A DNA stretch of 64,000 nucleotides from Dryomyza anilis (lineage: Eukaryota > Arthropoda > Insecta > Diptera > Dryomyzidae), in NCBI GenBank assembly GCA_951804985.1, contig OX638132.1, positions 16,597,529 through 16,661,528 on the forward strand. Direction: 5' to 3'. Of this stretch, positions 45,772 through 58,492 are shown one piece after another. The notes beneath the pieces were generated by a model. The model was not told the origin of the DNA, made no database searches, and saw nothing but the letters and a program-made list of their open reading frames with translations. Position 1 is the stretch's first letter, and every line of letters begins with the position of its first letter. The translations under genes and the position numbers were made by a program.

Positions 45772-46950
45772 CAATAACAATAAAACCTAAACGCCTACAG
45801 CACTAAAAGCCAAAATAGATTTTCTAAAAATAGGCCAAAAGATATATTGTCTTCAAATAAAGTTATCGGCATAACAACAATATCTATTATTAGCCATAAC
45901 TGCAGTTATTTGTAACAAAAACTGTATAAAGAAATATATAAAATGAAGACTCATTGCATTCGCCTGGTGAGGTCTATCAAAAACCCATTGCTGACTGGCA
46001 CTGTGGTAATGGAGCTTAAAGTAACAATAAAAAGTTAAAAAACAAACAATAATAATTATAAAAAAAGTTGACATTTAATCCGTTCAAATGTTTGAAAAGA
46101 AGCTAAAAACCCATTGAAAAGCTGACAAAAATTTTAAATTTGAAAATTTTGGCAATCGCTATGTTATTTGTTTACGGTATAATTTTTGAAGTAATATCGC
46201 ATAATGACAGTGGTAAAATATGGAAATTTGTGATTAGAATATAATAGCTATATTGTATTAATATTGAAACAATTGAATTAATATGTAATAGCTCTATTTT
46301 AGGAACTCTTACTTACATGCTGCAAAAAGGGATATATGCAATTTTAACATATAACTTTGGGGCATTGTGCAAACAAAATTATTATTGCATTGCTAAACAT
46401 AATTATAATAACGCTACCCAGCACTGTTTAATTGATCTAATTGATCCGCTTTTTAAAATATGCTCTGACAACTTAATGTTAGTATATAATGAATTAACAA
46501 AAAAAACTAATTCTTATTCTTATTGCATACTCAACTTTTTCCTATTACGTAGCGTTTTTGAGATATATTCAAGTAAAAATGGCTATTTTACAGTAATTTG
46601 TATGTAAAATATGCAAGTATTTTAAATTTAAATAGTTTTTATGGGAAATGATGTTCATAGGGAATATATTAAAATAAGAACCGATAAAAAAAATAATTAT
46701 TTTTATCGTTAGCTAAAACTATTCTCTACATAACCATAAATCATTTTCTTATTTATCATTAGATTCAAAATGATAAAAAATCTTCGAAAAATGGTCAAAA
46801 AAAAATAAATATTTTTCGAGTTTAGATTCAAGTATCTTAATAACTTATCGGATTTATAGTATTTGTCAGTATATTGAAATTAGTCTTGACAATTTAAAGA
46901 AAAACTGCGTTTACAGTTGTTTGAAAATCTACTTGCGTAAGGGACTGTAT
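44807..46950. other. Intergenic DNA; mini-me fragment and A29 run
   Basis: 45325-45385 carries TCGGTCCAAGCCGACTAAGAA followed by TACCCTACACAC, a mini-me-like internal palindrome fragment. A 29-A run lies at 45743-45771. Open frames at 45248 (through that fragment), 45853 and 46317 lack support. No gene seen. Confidence 0.45.
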
Positions 46951-48129
46951 TTTATACCCTACACTAAGAGTGAAAGGGTATATTCAGTTTGGTACGCCGT
47001 TTGTAACACCCAGAAGGAAGCATCTCCGGTATGGAAAAGTATATATATTCTTGATCAGCATGACCTCCTGAGATGTCCGTCTGTCTGTCCGTCTGTCTGT
47101 CTGTTGAAATCCCTACTACTTAAACAATTGAAGAGTTAGATAAATGAAACTTATAATTAGATTACTTATATACCTACGCTGTATGTGCGAGAAAATTGGA
47201 GTGACCTGTGATCTGACCATTTATATTCAAAAATACCTCATATAAAATGTACATATAAAGATCAATTTTTATGTATACGTGCTTAGGTAAACTTTTTTGG
47301 TCAAATATATATTGAAATCATGCTCAAATAAATGAAAATAATGTTTTCCGCCGATACGACTTGTGGTTCCAAAAAAAAAATTAGAAATTCGGTACACCTA
47401 CTCATTTGTATATATGGATATCAAATGAATGGAAATTCTTCAGCGATTGAAAGTTTGTAATTATTTTCAGGATTCGTATACCCTGGTGACCACTATACCA
47501 CTTTGGATGGTAACCACACATATGTATAGGGTATTTATAGTCGGCTTAGACCGACTACTTTGGGCTCAGTAGGCAATTGAGAAGCAGAGCCCCCTCTCGC
47601 CGGACAAAAATAACGCTCTACAAGTCACTCATCATGCCCGTCCTACTTTATGGTGCAGAAACATGGACGCTGGCCTCCACCGATGAGAGAGTACTGGAGC
47701 GTTCGAGAGAAAGATTCTCCGTAAAATCTTTGGCCCTATCTGGTTTGCTAACGAGTATCGAATCAGGATGAACCACGAGCTGTATGAGTTATGAGTTATG
47801 AGTCAAGCGCATCAAGATCCATCGGCTTCGCTGGCTAGGTCATGTCGAACGAATGGATGAAAACACTCCAGCCAAGAAGGTGCTTGAATCGAACTCGAAG
47901 GTGGACAGCGTAGAAGAGGGCGTCCAAATCTGCGTTGGAAAGACCAAGTTGAGGACAACCTGGCAACGCTTGGTATTTCTAACTGGCGTCAGCGCGCGCA
48001 AAGCAGACTGGCGCGGCTTCATCTCTGCGGCCAAAACCGACCCACGGTTGTAAGGGCCATTAATCCTAATCCTAACTATCATAATAACACCAAATTTAAA
48101 ATTTCCCAATTTCCCTTCCCAACTGGTTT
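46951..48129 (-). mobile_element. mini-me-like element, copy B, carrying an RTE-like LINE fragment
   Basis: On the minus strand it begins AAAACCAGTTGGGAAGGGAA (48129) and resumes after a 510-bp foreign block with TAGTCGGTCTAAGCCGACTA. It then has a GTCY tract (47074-47104) and ends in the hairpin TATACCCT...AGGGTATA (46955-46982). Alignment with copy A shows that the block 47558-48067 is extra. Confidence 0.75.
47558..48067 (+). pseudogene. LINE reverse-transcriptase C-terminal region (RTE-like), frameshifted
   Basis: Conceptual reading in changing frames gives the familiar C-terminal LINE motifs in order: LYKSLIMPVLLYGAETWTL, FERKILRKIFGPI, RIRMNHELYEL, RIKIHRLRWLGHVERMD, RGRPNLRWKDQVEDNL and LGISNWRQRAQSRL. 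At least three frame changes (near 47700, 47790 and 47915) and an early stop show it is dead. The upstream polymerase domain is absent (5' truncated). Such C-terminal regions are common in RTE-clade non-LTR elements; clade assignment is inferred from motif style. Confidence 0.75.
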
Positions 48130-49200
48130 TTATTATAAAAAGTGGATAAAAACAGTCTATAATATCGAAAGCAATTTTCTTAAAAACGTTACGTAATAGA
48201 AAAAAAAACTGAGTATGCAGTCAAAATCAACAACGGCGAATTATATAGAATTGATGTAGGAGATGTCCATGGCAAACACATTTTCTCGTTTTGTTCAGTA
48301 CTGTAATAGTCAATACACCGTTTTGTTTTTGTTCAAACATGTTTATGTTTAGGATGAACAATTTTAGGTGTTTTTGCTAACATATATATGTTTGGATGCA
48401 AAAAACAGTGTATTTATATGTAAACATATTATTGTTTTCATTTCATTTAAACGTACATTTTGTGCTAATAACTTATAATATAAACATTAACTGTTAATTA
48501 GTACACAACTTTTATTTTGTTTCCATTTGTTCTTCCTTTTTATGTCTATGTTATCTGGAGAGATTATGAAATTTCAGTGAGTTGCGAATTAATAGTATAT
48601 TTTACAAATCTGGTATTAGCCATATCTTATACATCCTTCCATAAAATAGATGGTGAGACCATGAATGTAAGTGTTATTCAATGATGCTAAAAGTTTTTTT
48701 AAATGCGAAGTTTCTTGGACATTTTTTTCAATGACTGACTCTGCACAAAATTTCCTAAAAATCGGAAGATATCGTGCCAATATTGATATTTTTTGACCTA
48801 TATAATTTTTTCTGACTATAGTTTTGTCATATTTTTTTTTTATTTACATCATCGGAAAGAAACTTCTAAAGCCCTTATGAATAAATTAAAAACAAAAAAT
48901 ACATAAATACATTATTCAAATACATATAAATACTGTTCCACTGTACATAGTATTGCCCACAAAGGCGGCAACACTGACTCAGCAGCAATTGGTGCCATTA
49001 GTGACGAGTGCGATCTACAACGCGCCGTCCAAATGTTGCCAATTGTTTCCTATTTTTAATATTCGGCTGCTGATAACCATTAATGTTGGTGCTGATGTAT
49101 TGATGATTTTGATTGCCAATGCGTTGAAAATAATTAAAATGTTATACAAAATTTATTGGCATAATTTGCAATTTAATTGCGTACGGTACATGCGCAAGTC
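48130..49200. other. Intergenic DNA; candidate regulatory patch at 48.95-49.15 kb
   Basis: 48290-48480 repeats AAACAT/ATGTTT words seen at 3.5-4.6 kb. 48950-49150 is GC-richer (AAGGCGGCAACACTGACTC, AACGCGCCGTCC) but has no exon signals; the 100-codon frame there is not called. Confidence 0.35.
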
Positions 49201-49353
49201 TACACTCAAAATAGTTTCTAGGACATTTTACCAAATATTTTTTCGTAATTTTTAATTTCGTAAAATACACGGACAATTTTTAGAATACACGAAACATTTG
49301 TAATTTCTATTTTTTTCCCAAATTAGTTTTTACGAATTTACGTAATTTAAACG

Positions 49354-49466
49354 AAATATTCGTAATTTTGTTGTTTATTAATTTTACGAATATTGATTCG
49401 TAATATATACGAATTGTTATGAATCAATATACGTAAAATTAATAAACAACAAAATTACGAATATTT
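49354..49466. repeat. About 50-bp near-perfect hairpin
   Basis: AAATATTCGTAATTTTGTTG... pairs with its inverse ending at 49466. The first 35 bp are perfect, then single mismatches; the loop is short. Confidence 0.9.
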
Positions 49467-49480
49467 CTTTATAGTATTTT

Positions 49481-51194
49481 CTAAGAAAACAAGATGTTTA
49501 TGAAAGTCTTGCTGCAACTATCCTTTTAAATTTACGCTTTGTAACAAATATTTAAACATCCCATAAGTTTCAATAAAGTTGCAGCAATACTATTAATGTT
49601 TTTTAAATATGACGTATATGCAGATAGTTACGAGATGTTTGCCACAACAGTAATGAAAATTGAGATATTTACAGTTAACTGATAGCAAACATCCAGAGTT
49701 CTTGGACATTTGCAGAAAAACTTTTAACGTATTTTGACATTTGACTAACATAAAAAAGGAAAATAGCGTAATTTTTCCTTACGCTCGATTTGTGCACAAC
49801 AATGAAGTAAATCAAATGGTGTAAAAAAGTGCCAACTCAAATATTACATTTTAATGGTAAAAGTGAAAATAAAATATCCTGTGATTTTAATTATCAACAC
49901 GTGATGGAAAATATTTCTTTTCAGTATATACTTTGATGACAGCATCGTCGGTCGGACTTGGTTCTTCAGCTAAGAAATCTCAAGTCTTTGTACAATTTTA
50001 CCTTCGCAGGATTTATAAAGATGATGGCAGGATACTATTTTAATTCTATAATAATTCAAAATACATTTGCTTAATTATACCCTACACCTATGAGGTACAG
50101 GGTATATTAACTTTGTGCATATATTGTAACGCCCCTTAGGAGGCGTGTCCGGTATGGAAAAGTATATATATTCTTGATCAGCATCACTACCCGAGTCCGT
50201 TTAGCCATGTCCGTCTGTCTGTCTGTCTGTCCGTCTTGCTGTCTTGCTGTCTTGCTGTCTTGCTGTCTTGCTGTCCGAATACAGAATAACTTGAGAAATA
50301 CTGATCAGAATGCGATGAAATTTCGTCTCAATACATTTTAGCCAAAAGTAGGAACTGAGTTTGAAAATGAGCCAAATCGGTCAAAGGACACGCCCACCTC
50401 CCATAGAAGTCACTTTTATATAACTCTTTCGAAACTAATAACTCGAAAAGTATTCAACGTATAGTTATAAAATTTAAAACGAATTGTTAGAATTCACCTA
50501 AAAATATTTTGTCCAAAAATGGGCGTGATCCGCCCACTTTTTTTTTTCATTATTTCCCGGGTTTTCATAGTGGAAATTTGATCCGTAAATTATTAAAATC
50601 AAATCTATGAAATATTAGCCTTTCAAAATTTTAAATATAGGCGTGGTCAGCCCAATTATATTTTTCAATTTTTTTTTTAGTTTTTTTATACTTTATATAA
50701 ATTTTTTAATTTAAGGGGATGTAAGACGTAAATTTCTGATATATGAATAATATTCTGAGGGTGGGGAGGTTCAGCATAATTAAAAATTTAAAATTAAGGT
50801 ATACATTTAAATATTACTCATTAATATTTCCACCAAAGGTGTAGGGTATTCCATAGTCGGGCCCGACCGACTATAAAAATCCGCCCCATGTGACCGAACT
50901 TACCCATGTGACCTAACTTTCCCAACTCGTTTTCTTTCAATTCAATAAAAATTACTCTGCGAATTCTAATGGAGTACCTTCTCCAAATATTCATCAACTA
51001 TCTTCCTATTTGTAAGATGTTTAATTGATGGTTGCTATACATAATCGTAAATTTGAAAGATAGTTGCTAGCAATATTTATGGTAATTGACGAATGTTTGA
51101 GAGATGGTTGTCTCAAATACGATTTAAATAATTTGTAAATAACTTGATATTCAGGGCTGTGATATTTTTGGTAATCATCTTTGTTTTCTTAGTG
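49481..51194. mobile_element. MITE family Q relative, interrupted by mini-me C
   Basis: Ends CTAAGAAAACAAGATG ... CTTTGTTTTCTTAGTG|TA, as in 37728-38115. The interior includes TTGCTGCAACTATCC and TTGCAGCAATACTAT. The mini-me copy at 50076-50931 is inside it. Confidence 0.6.
50076..50931 (-). mobile_element. mini-me-like element, copy C (variant subfamily)
   Basis: On the minus strand it starts ACGAGTTGGGAAAGTTAGGT and has AGTCGGTCGGGCCCGACTAT. A (GTCY)n tract at 50211-50232 is followed by five GTCTTGCT units, with GATCAAGAATATATATAC in between. It ends in the hairpin ACCCTACACCTATGAGGTACAGGGT (in parts). It differs from A and B in the interior (CACGCCCACCTCCC) and in the terminal hairpin loop. 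Confidence 0.7.
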
Positions 51195-51770
51195 TACAAT
51201 TTTTTTACGAATAAATAACATATTCTACGAATAAGCTTTAAATTTTACGAATAAATTACTAAACTTTCGTAAATTTTGAGGCTATATACAGAATTTTACG
51301 AAACATTCGTGTTTTTTACGAATCATTAGTAAAAACAGATATCAGATAGTTATAAATACAAAAACGTTTAAAATGTATTCTGTATTAGTTCTGTTTATGT
51401 CAGAAGTTCAAAAGTATCATATTTTTCAAATTTCATTTTTTTTTAACAAATTATTTGTGCTTTTTACGAAAGATTCGTAAAATGTTTCATATGTTTTATA
51501 AATGTACGTATGCTATCGTCAAAAGTACAAAATACTTTTGTAAAATGTTCGTAAAAACGTACACAAATATTCAATAAATTACGAATCTTTCGTATAATGT
51601 ACGAATGGCTTTCGTAGACAAAATCTACGAATAGTTTCGTAAAATAAACAATTAAAATTCGTTATTTTACCATGAATTTACGAAATTTCTTTCATGTATT
51701 TTACTTAATATTTCGTGGATAAATGTCACAATTTTTTTTTGTAAAATATACGAACGATTTTGTGTATTTT

Positions 51771-52027
51771 AAGCAGATTTTATTTTTAGCATAATTTATT
51801 TACTGTGCTTTTTAAATTTATGTATAAAATAAAGTGTAACCATATAGCAAATATAGTTTTTCCCAATTGTTATTTTTCAGCAGTTGTCAAATTTACCAAT
51901 GACATCCAGTTGTCAAAATACGCAGTAATGTTTGCCATTTCAACATGTATCATTGCGGTGCGCGTCCGTACACTGAAATTAATATGATGAACTATAAACG
52001 GACATTGATAAATAAAAAATCATATTT
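51771..52027. other. Intergenic DNA, no gene seen
   Basis: AT-rich spacer. The 60-codon frame at 51805 is unsupported. Confidence 0.4.
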
Positions 52028-52276
52028 GAGCTGTTCGATTAATCGATTATTTATATGATTAATCAATTTCTGATTAATTGATTAATCAATATTTTCGATT
52101 TTATCTTTACAAAATGTTCAAATGATGTTGAATAAAATTGTTTCATTTTCAGTTAATCAAAATTTCTTATTAATCAAATTTATGAGTAATCAGAGTTTCT
52201 GATTAATCGATTAATCAATTAATCAGAATTCAAATAAATCATGATTTTGATTAATTGATTAATCGCACAGCCCTAA
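52028..52276 (-). repeat. ATTAATC-rich dispersed repeat, copy 2
   Basis: GATTAATCGATTAATT-type words throughout, ending TTAATCGCACAGCCCTAATT, the inverse of the GGGCAGCCCTATTGATC start at 1197. Confidence 0.55.
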
Positions 52277-52824
52277 TTCATATATTTAGCACACCTATTC
52301 AAAACCGATTACATCACACCACAATATAAGTTGTACCGGATTTAACTTCCACCACATTCCTCGATGACATTATCATTAAAATTATAATTTCTCACTGGGT
52401 TATGTGTGATTATACGTTACAATATCATTATGACAAGTCGTCGGCTAGTGCTGCAAGAGATGTATTGTAAAAGAAATTGGAATAAGTAAATATTTGCAAT
52501 TTAAATTCAGGTTAAATGCAGCTAATCCCCGTCGTCACAAGCCTAAAACAGCAGCGGAAAAGATAAACAAAACTTTTGATTGTTTGCTGGGTTTTTTTTG
52601 TTATGCCAAAATTATGACATTTGCCCAACAACGTCACCCGTTGACGCAGCTCAGTTGGTGAGTTATCGCTGCTAAGTCTCAATTGAATGTTGTTGGCAAT
52701 TAGTGCAAATCTGAGCCAACAATGAATTCAATTTTAAATGAATGCAACACCAACAACATTATATGTTGACTACATAATTAATGTGCGCACACTCAACGGA
52801 AAATATTTAATAAATGATTTGTTT
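52277..52824. other. Intergenic DNA, no gene seen
   Basis: A less AT-rich patch (52530-52760: CCAACAACGTCACCCGTTGACGC..., CCAACAATG words) might be regulatory. A tRNA A-box-like word here is discussed under rejected items. Confidence 0.35.
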
Positions 52825-53062
52825 TAATAATAAATAATATTAATAGTTTGGCCGAGCTGTTATATTGAGTGTTATGTTTGTAGTCAAAGCAGTGGAACCT
52901 ATAGTTTAATGCCTAATTCGAATGTTTTAATCTGGCAGGTTTGCCATTCACTGCCGAGACAAATGAAATGATGTTGTTAAGCCCCAGCCCAGATTTGAAC
53001 CTGTGCTGCGGGATCTTTCGTATCGCATTCCAACGCACTAACCGATGTGCTACTGACGGTTT
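52825..53062 (-). mobile_element. tRNA-derived SINE, copy 3 (degraded)
   Basis: Minus strand: decayed A box region GTAGCACATCGGTTAGTGCG, B box GGTTCAAATCT, GGGCTTAACAACATCATTTC, and an ATT-rich tail at 52825-52845. It is a diverged, internally deleted relative of 9421-9734. Confidence 0.7.
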
Positions 53063-55639
53063 TAATAGGAATTCAAATTTTACCCAGTAAAAAGCTAATA
53101 AAAAAGTACAGAAAAAGTTCGTTGTCAAATGATTTCATACACATTTTATAAAATACTATTTAAAAAATAAATTCGATATATGTTTTTATATTAATTTTTC
53201 AAAATCGATATCAAATAAAAAAAAATAATCATAGTTCGAGATTACTTCGAAAATATTGCGATATCGATGTGATAAATGTTTAAATATCGCATCTTGTAAT
53301 TTACGATATTTAAACATTCGAGAAAGATTCGAAATATCGAAAGTCGCCGCGACATGGCAGACTGGGTCGTAGCCAGGATTTTCGTACGGGTGGATTTTGA
53401 AAAAATATATTAATTTTTAGGAGAGAGTTCCAGAAAATACATTAAACAATTAATTCTTTGCATACAAATCATTTTTTTTTATTTTCATTCATTTTCAAAT
53501 CATAAATTTATTTTGAAAATGACTCAATATTTTCACGAAAAACTAAAATGAAAAGAAAGCGTTTTTTTCGTCAAATATATGTATGATATCGACCCTTCCA
53601 TGTTAAAAAACTAAAAAATCGTTAGTCTACATAGGAAATTATAAAATTCAAAAACTTCAATGTAAGTATACTAAGTCCAATATGGTTTATAAAATTGTTC
53701 ATTTATGCTTAGAACATTTTTGGTTACAATTTGGGATAGAATCGACCGATCCTCACCAAAATTGGCAGGTTAAAAAGAATCCAAAAATGGAATTACATTA
53801 ACAATTTTAGTCGAACTAGAATGTTATGGATAAATATGATATATTCTCATGCATTTAAAATTTAGAAAATATTTTTTTTTTTTTTTTTAATATATAACTT
53901 TTATGAAGGGAAAAGGAAATCATTTAAAGTTCAACTAAGATCAGAGTCATTTGATATTTTTTTGTCAAATTGGATCCTTTTGTTACTTTTCGAATACCCA
54001 ACTACAAAAAAGTCCAATAACGTAGTTGGGTTCTGGGAACATTTAAAAAAATGTCACAATCTATTAAATCGAGGTTCGACCATAAAGGTCAGATCATAAA
54101 ATTTTAAAAAGGAATTAATTGAAAACTTAAAGAAAAATCAAAATCCTTATTTAGGATTTTGTTTAAATTTGATAGAAGCAGAGACCGCAATGAACAGGAA
54201 TCAGAATCGAAACCGGGATCGTTTCGAGTTTTGGAAACGGAATTGGAACCATTATTAAATAAAATAAACCGGAATCGTAACCGCTATTTTATCGAACCAG
54301 ATGCGGAACAGACATTCCAAAAGATTTTAGACCCTGGATAGAAGAATTTTATATTTTATTCCTAAAAATATAAATTTAAAAAACATGCCCAATGATAGTT
54401 AGACACTTCCCAAAGGAAGAAATCAGATAGAAATCAAAGGAAGATGCAAGGTAATGTAGATAATTATTATATTAAAGAATATTTACTAATATTTGTTTTA
54501 AATCGAATTTTATTAACAATCTATTTTTTATAATTAAATATAGTAATACTAAAAATTACCAAATTTCACTAATGAAAAATAAAAAAAAAACCATGTAATA
54601 TTCTTTGAAGAAATAAATGATTTTTTTAAATATTCTACGAACTAAGTTTCAACGGTAAAATATATTAATAAAAATAGCAGCTTCAGTGTTCAGAATTTTC
54701 TCACAAAATATGGTTTCATTTGAATAATTGGCATACTGTATGACCCATACAAAACCCATTTTATCGTGAAACATGTTTTAAATATTTTAATTTGTCAAAA
54801 TGTTTAGTATTTTTATTAAGTATTGTTATATTTATAAACATATTTAACTATATTAAACAATATATACTGGAATTTGTAGCATTTCGTGGAGAAGGGGCCT
54901 TCGGAACCACTACAATCACCCCCTGGCTCCGAGCCTGGACTGGATATAACAACGTATACAAATATTTTCCGTTGGCTTTGCATCATTAAAAACATCACCA
55001 ACAACCGACGAAATATCTGTGCCAAAAATCTGTTACTCTTGCAAACGAAATGCAGCGAAATTTACTTCAAAATGGGCTCCAACTAAAACCTATCACAAGA
55101 AAAAAACATGGTAGTAATAAAAATAACCGTTGCATTCATAATTAAATTTTTCCCATCACAGACAGCGCCACTCGTCGGCCATAGCGACGCTTAATAAAAA
55201 TGTGGTTTTTGAATGATTTATGATTTTGTGGCATAACATTTTGCTCTTTCTTATGCCATTCAATTTTTCAAACAGAGTCGCAACCACAACAGTAAGTCGA
55301 CCCTTTCCACTGTGACCCGTTTCATGATGAGATCCGCAATTTAACATTGTAGAACTGATTTTTCAGTTGCAAACACTTGAACTGCACAAATGTTCAAACC
55401 ACTGAAAATCTCTCGAAATTGTTTTCTTCTTTTTGTGTATTTTTCCCCAAACCCTCTGAAATATTTGTTGACTTGCTGATGAACGTGACAGAGGGTATTG
55501 TATTAAACAATATGAATACAATATAATTTGCATATTTTTACAACTGGAATTCTTGGTATAGTAATTTTTATACAATCGTTTTCAGAAAAGACCACTCCGT
55601 AAATAAAACATACAATAAAATTATACATTAGGATATATT
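53063..55639. other. Intergenic DNA with minor repeat fragments
   Basis: 53215-53370 is a TATCGAT-family fragment ending ACATGGCAGACTGGG. 54160-54330 is rich in GGAATCG/AACCGG words (simple-sequence origin of the 60-codon frame). 54884-54950 contains GAGCCTGGACTGGATATAAC, vaguely like a SINE B-box region. No gene is supported. Confidence 0.4.
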
Positions 55640-55871
55640 ATTAATTAATTCGATAAATACTATTAAATACTAAATTATTTGGAACATTTTAAAATTAGTC
55701 AATAGGACAGATGTTGATTTAATAGTATGATTTAATAGTTTTATCATTTATCATTTAAAAATTTGATCATTTAAAGAAAAAAATAATTTCATAGTATTTG
55801 TCGACTATTAATCCTATTGACTAATATTAATAGTAAAAACTATTAATTGTATGCTTTTTGTTTTCTAAATG
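55640..55871 (-). mobile_element. Diverged family-A MITE
   Basis: AATTAGTCAATAGGACAGAT, TTGATTTAATAGTATGATTT and CCTATTGACTAATATTAATAG match the internal words of family A; the termini are eroded. Confidence 0.5.
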
Positions 55872-57304
55872 TATGTAACTTGTAAAATATAAAATGGAAT
55901 ATTTCAAATCCGAAGATTCAGTAAATAGTATAATTAGCAAATTTATATTATCGTTTATTTCTAATCAATTCGTTTAGTTTAAAATTTATGTATTCAAATG
56001 CTGACCTAATTTTTTTTAACATTTTAACTGAATAGTTCAATAAACTCTGATAACATCAAAATAAAAAAAATATATATACCCTGTACCTCATAGGTGTAGG
56101 GTATAAAAACTCGACTGCACACCGCCATAGCCAACATCAAAGTGAGTAAGAGAGAGTAAAAAATGCCATTAAGTGAGAATTATATGGTTGTAAATAATAA
56201 ATTACTATATTATGATCAGTCTATATAATGGTATGATTGGTATTAACCATACTTTGTTCGTGGCAGTCTTAATCGTAATCATAACATGGTTCTTATCAAC
56301 CATATTTTGGTTTTTCAGAAATACAATCATATTATAATAAATTGTCTACTATAATATGATTTTAGCGACTCATTCTTATTGTTGAAATAAAATTGAAAAT
56401 ACTATACTTTGATTATTACAATCATGTAGGATTGTAAAGCCCATAGCATGGTTGTCGCGATCATGTCGCAACCATATTGTTTCTCTGCGTGTGTTCATTT
56501 ATGATTTTTGTATCGGTTTTGGTTAAGGTTTCGTTTTTAAATATGAAACAGTTTTAAAAAGATAATAACACATAAAAGAAATATAAGTAGTCTTTTGGAA
56601 ATATTACAAATTACAAAAATTCACCATTTTCAGTTAATTGTTCCCAGTAATAAATCACAAATGTTAATAAATATGTATTAATAAAAAATAATTATTTGGG
56701 CACTCCCAAAACTAATCAATTTATAGCTCAAATAAAATTTAACGATCATCGACATCGTAGACGAACAATTAGTAGTACATTGACCAATGCTGTCAAAATA
56801 AACGTCATAATCTTAGCACAAAATGCTGTCAAAATATTTGACTGCGTGACTTCGTTAAAATACTTGATTAATACAAGAATGTTAAATCATTTAAATCCAA
56901 AGATGGCACCACAAAAGAGAATGGAATTAGCTGAAATCTTCTTAAGTTTTAGCAAAAAATAACAAACTTAAAAAATGTATATATATATAAGAAACACTTC
57001 ATTAAAGAATAAAACATAAATTAAAATTAAGCAATTTATAAATATTAATACAGCATCCAGCCGCAAAAGGTTCCGACAACATTTTGCAATTCTGTAAAAT
57101 TAGCTGTGCCTCATGTCAGGCGTAGACTGATTGATTAATTACTTACTATGTGGTCATCGGTTTTATCGTTTTATCAACGTTTTCAAGAAGTTCTTAAGAG
57201 CTTATTTTTTATGTTCAATATTTTATTTTTTTTTTACTAGACACCTAACGTAATTAGCTTTATATAGCGAAAATACCTAATAATATTTTAGAAATATAAT
57301 CTAG
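55872..57304. other. Intergenic DNA with mini-me 3' end and family-I fragment
   Basis: 56077-56107 is an isolated mini-me C-type terminal hairpin (TACCCTGTACCTCATAGGTG, then TAGGGTATA). 56220-56490 is a truncated family-I MITE ending TTTCTCTGCGTG. The 88-codon frame at 56696 (basic, polar) has no recognised homologue or splice context and is not called. Confidence 0.45.
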
Positions 57305-58492
57305 TTAATACCGCATAGCAAACGAAGGTATTGGAAATGGAGGACGTATAGAGCCCGGGAAAGCGTGTCTTCTGACCCGACTGTTTCCCACGCTACCAAC
57401 TCCAATAGACCATAAAACGAAGAAATTCAACTTCGTAAAAAACTTCAAGACGAAACGCAGTAACAAAAAGATATGGAAAAACATATCTGATACATATGAT
57501 ATACACAAGAATATGATCATATGGTACACGGATCGATCATTAACAGATGAAGGAACCGGAGCAGGAGTATATGGGCCTAGAACCAAATACTTCGAAGCCA
57601 TTGGAAAATACACCAGTGTCTTTCAAGCGGAAATATACGCTATAGATAGATGCATCCAGTTCAATCTGGATAGAAATTATAGCAATAAAAATATAGCAAT
57701 CCTGTCGGACAGCCAGGCAGCCATAATGGCATTAGAATCTTACGAGATCAATTCAGAACTAGTATGGAAAAGTCTAGGTAAAATAAATAAACTAGGTATG
57801 AATAATAGTGTCACCATACTCTGGGTCCCTGGCCATAGGGGAATAGAAGGCAATGAAGAAGCTGACAAACTTGCACGGAAAGGAGCCGCCACAAAGCTAA
57901 TAGGACCCGAACCTTTTTGTGGAATCGGTGATAGTGTTGTAAAAAAGTTATTACGAGAAGAACTACTTAACACCAGAGAAGAACTATGGTTAGGGCAGGT
58001 TAAAATGCGTCAATCAAAGAAATTCATTGGATCCTATGACTTAAGAAGATTTAAAGAATATATTAAACTATCGAAGAAAAACCTGAGAATTCTAACAGGA
58101 CTTCTTACAGGTCATTGTCGGCTTGCTAAACATCTGACTAGGATGGGTATACAAACGGACAGTACATGTATTCTGTCTAGAAGACGATGAAGTTCCAGAA
58201 CACATTTTAGAAACGTGTCCAGCGCTAATGCGTACAAGAATGCAAATACTTGGGAATCGACAACCAAGTCCAAACGATATTAGAAAGATGAACTCTAAAC
58301 ATATAATCAGGTTTTTAACTGAGATATACTTGACGGGCATCCTATAGAACTATTAAAACCAGAACTCCCTTTAAATAGTATTGGGAGATGCCACAGCTGA
58401 GAATGGCTTCAGTCATGGTATCAAGCGGGGCACAATAAATCTATTCAGGTCGCAGTTCATTACCCCGAAGTAATAATAATAAATAATAATAG
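57305..58492 (+). mobile_element. 5'-truncated non-LTR retrotransposon with RNase H (3' part)
   Basis: Only the end of the polymerase ORF and the 3' UTR remain. The 3' end is an (AATAAT)-type tail at 58472-58492 after CAGTTCATTACCCCGAAG. 5' truncation and a short repetitive tail are typical of target-primed reverse transcription. The presence of RNase H places it in the I/LOA/R1-related LINEs. Confidence 0.8.
57308..58346 (+). pseudogene. LINE RT thumb - RNase H - CCHC zinc knuckle coding remnant
   Basis: Open from 57308 in one frame to the TGA at 58188-58190. The start (YRIANEGIGNGGRIEP) matches the end of an RT domain. RNase H follows, with its acidic residues in WYTDRS, QAEIYAI, LSDSQAA and GNEEADKLA. 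The glycine usual after the first Asp is Arg. Then HRG..GNEEAD and a helical region to LLTGHCRLAKHLTRMGI. A frame change near 58163 breaks the CCHC knuckle: the continuation (FC LEDDEVPEHILETC) is read in another frame to TAG at about 58346. One frameshift and otherwise good preservation suggest a fairly young insertion. Not a host gene. Confidence 0.85.

Larger units (their letters stand above)
49201..51770. mobile_element. ACGAAT/ATTCGT-rich repeat split by later insertions
   Basis: The two halves, 49201-49480 and 51195-51770, share a high density of TTCGTAAA/TTTACGAA words absent from the block between them. The middle is occupied by a family-Q-like element. Class unknown. Confidence 0.5.

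Noticed and set aside
52638..52690. tRNA-like word GCAGCTCAGTTGGTGAG
   Set aside because: Resembles an A box but no B box or cloverleaf follows.
56696..56962. 88-codon basic frame
   Set aside because: No family recognised, ATA/AAT-rich codons like background and no supporting signals.
57305..58340. Minus-strand frames opposite the RNase H region
   Set aside because: Shadows of the plus-strand LINE coding sequence.
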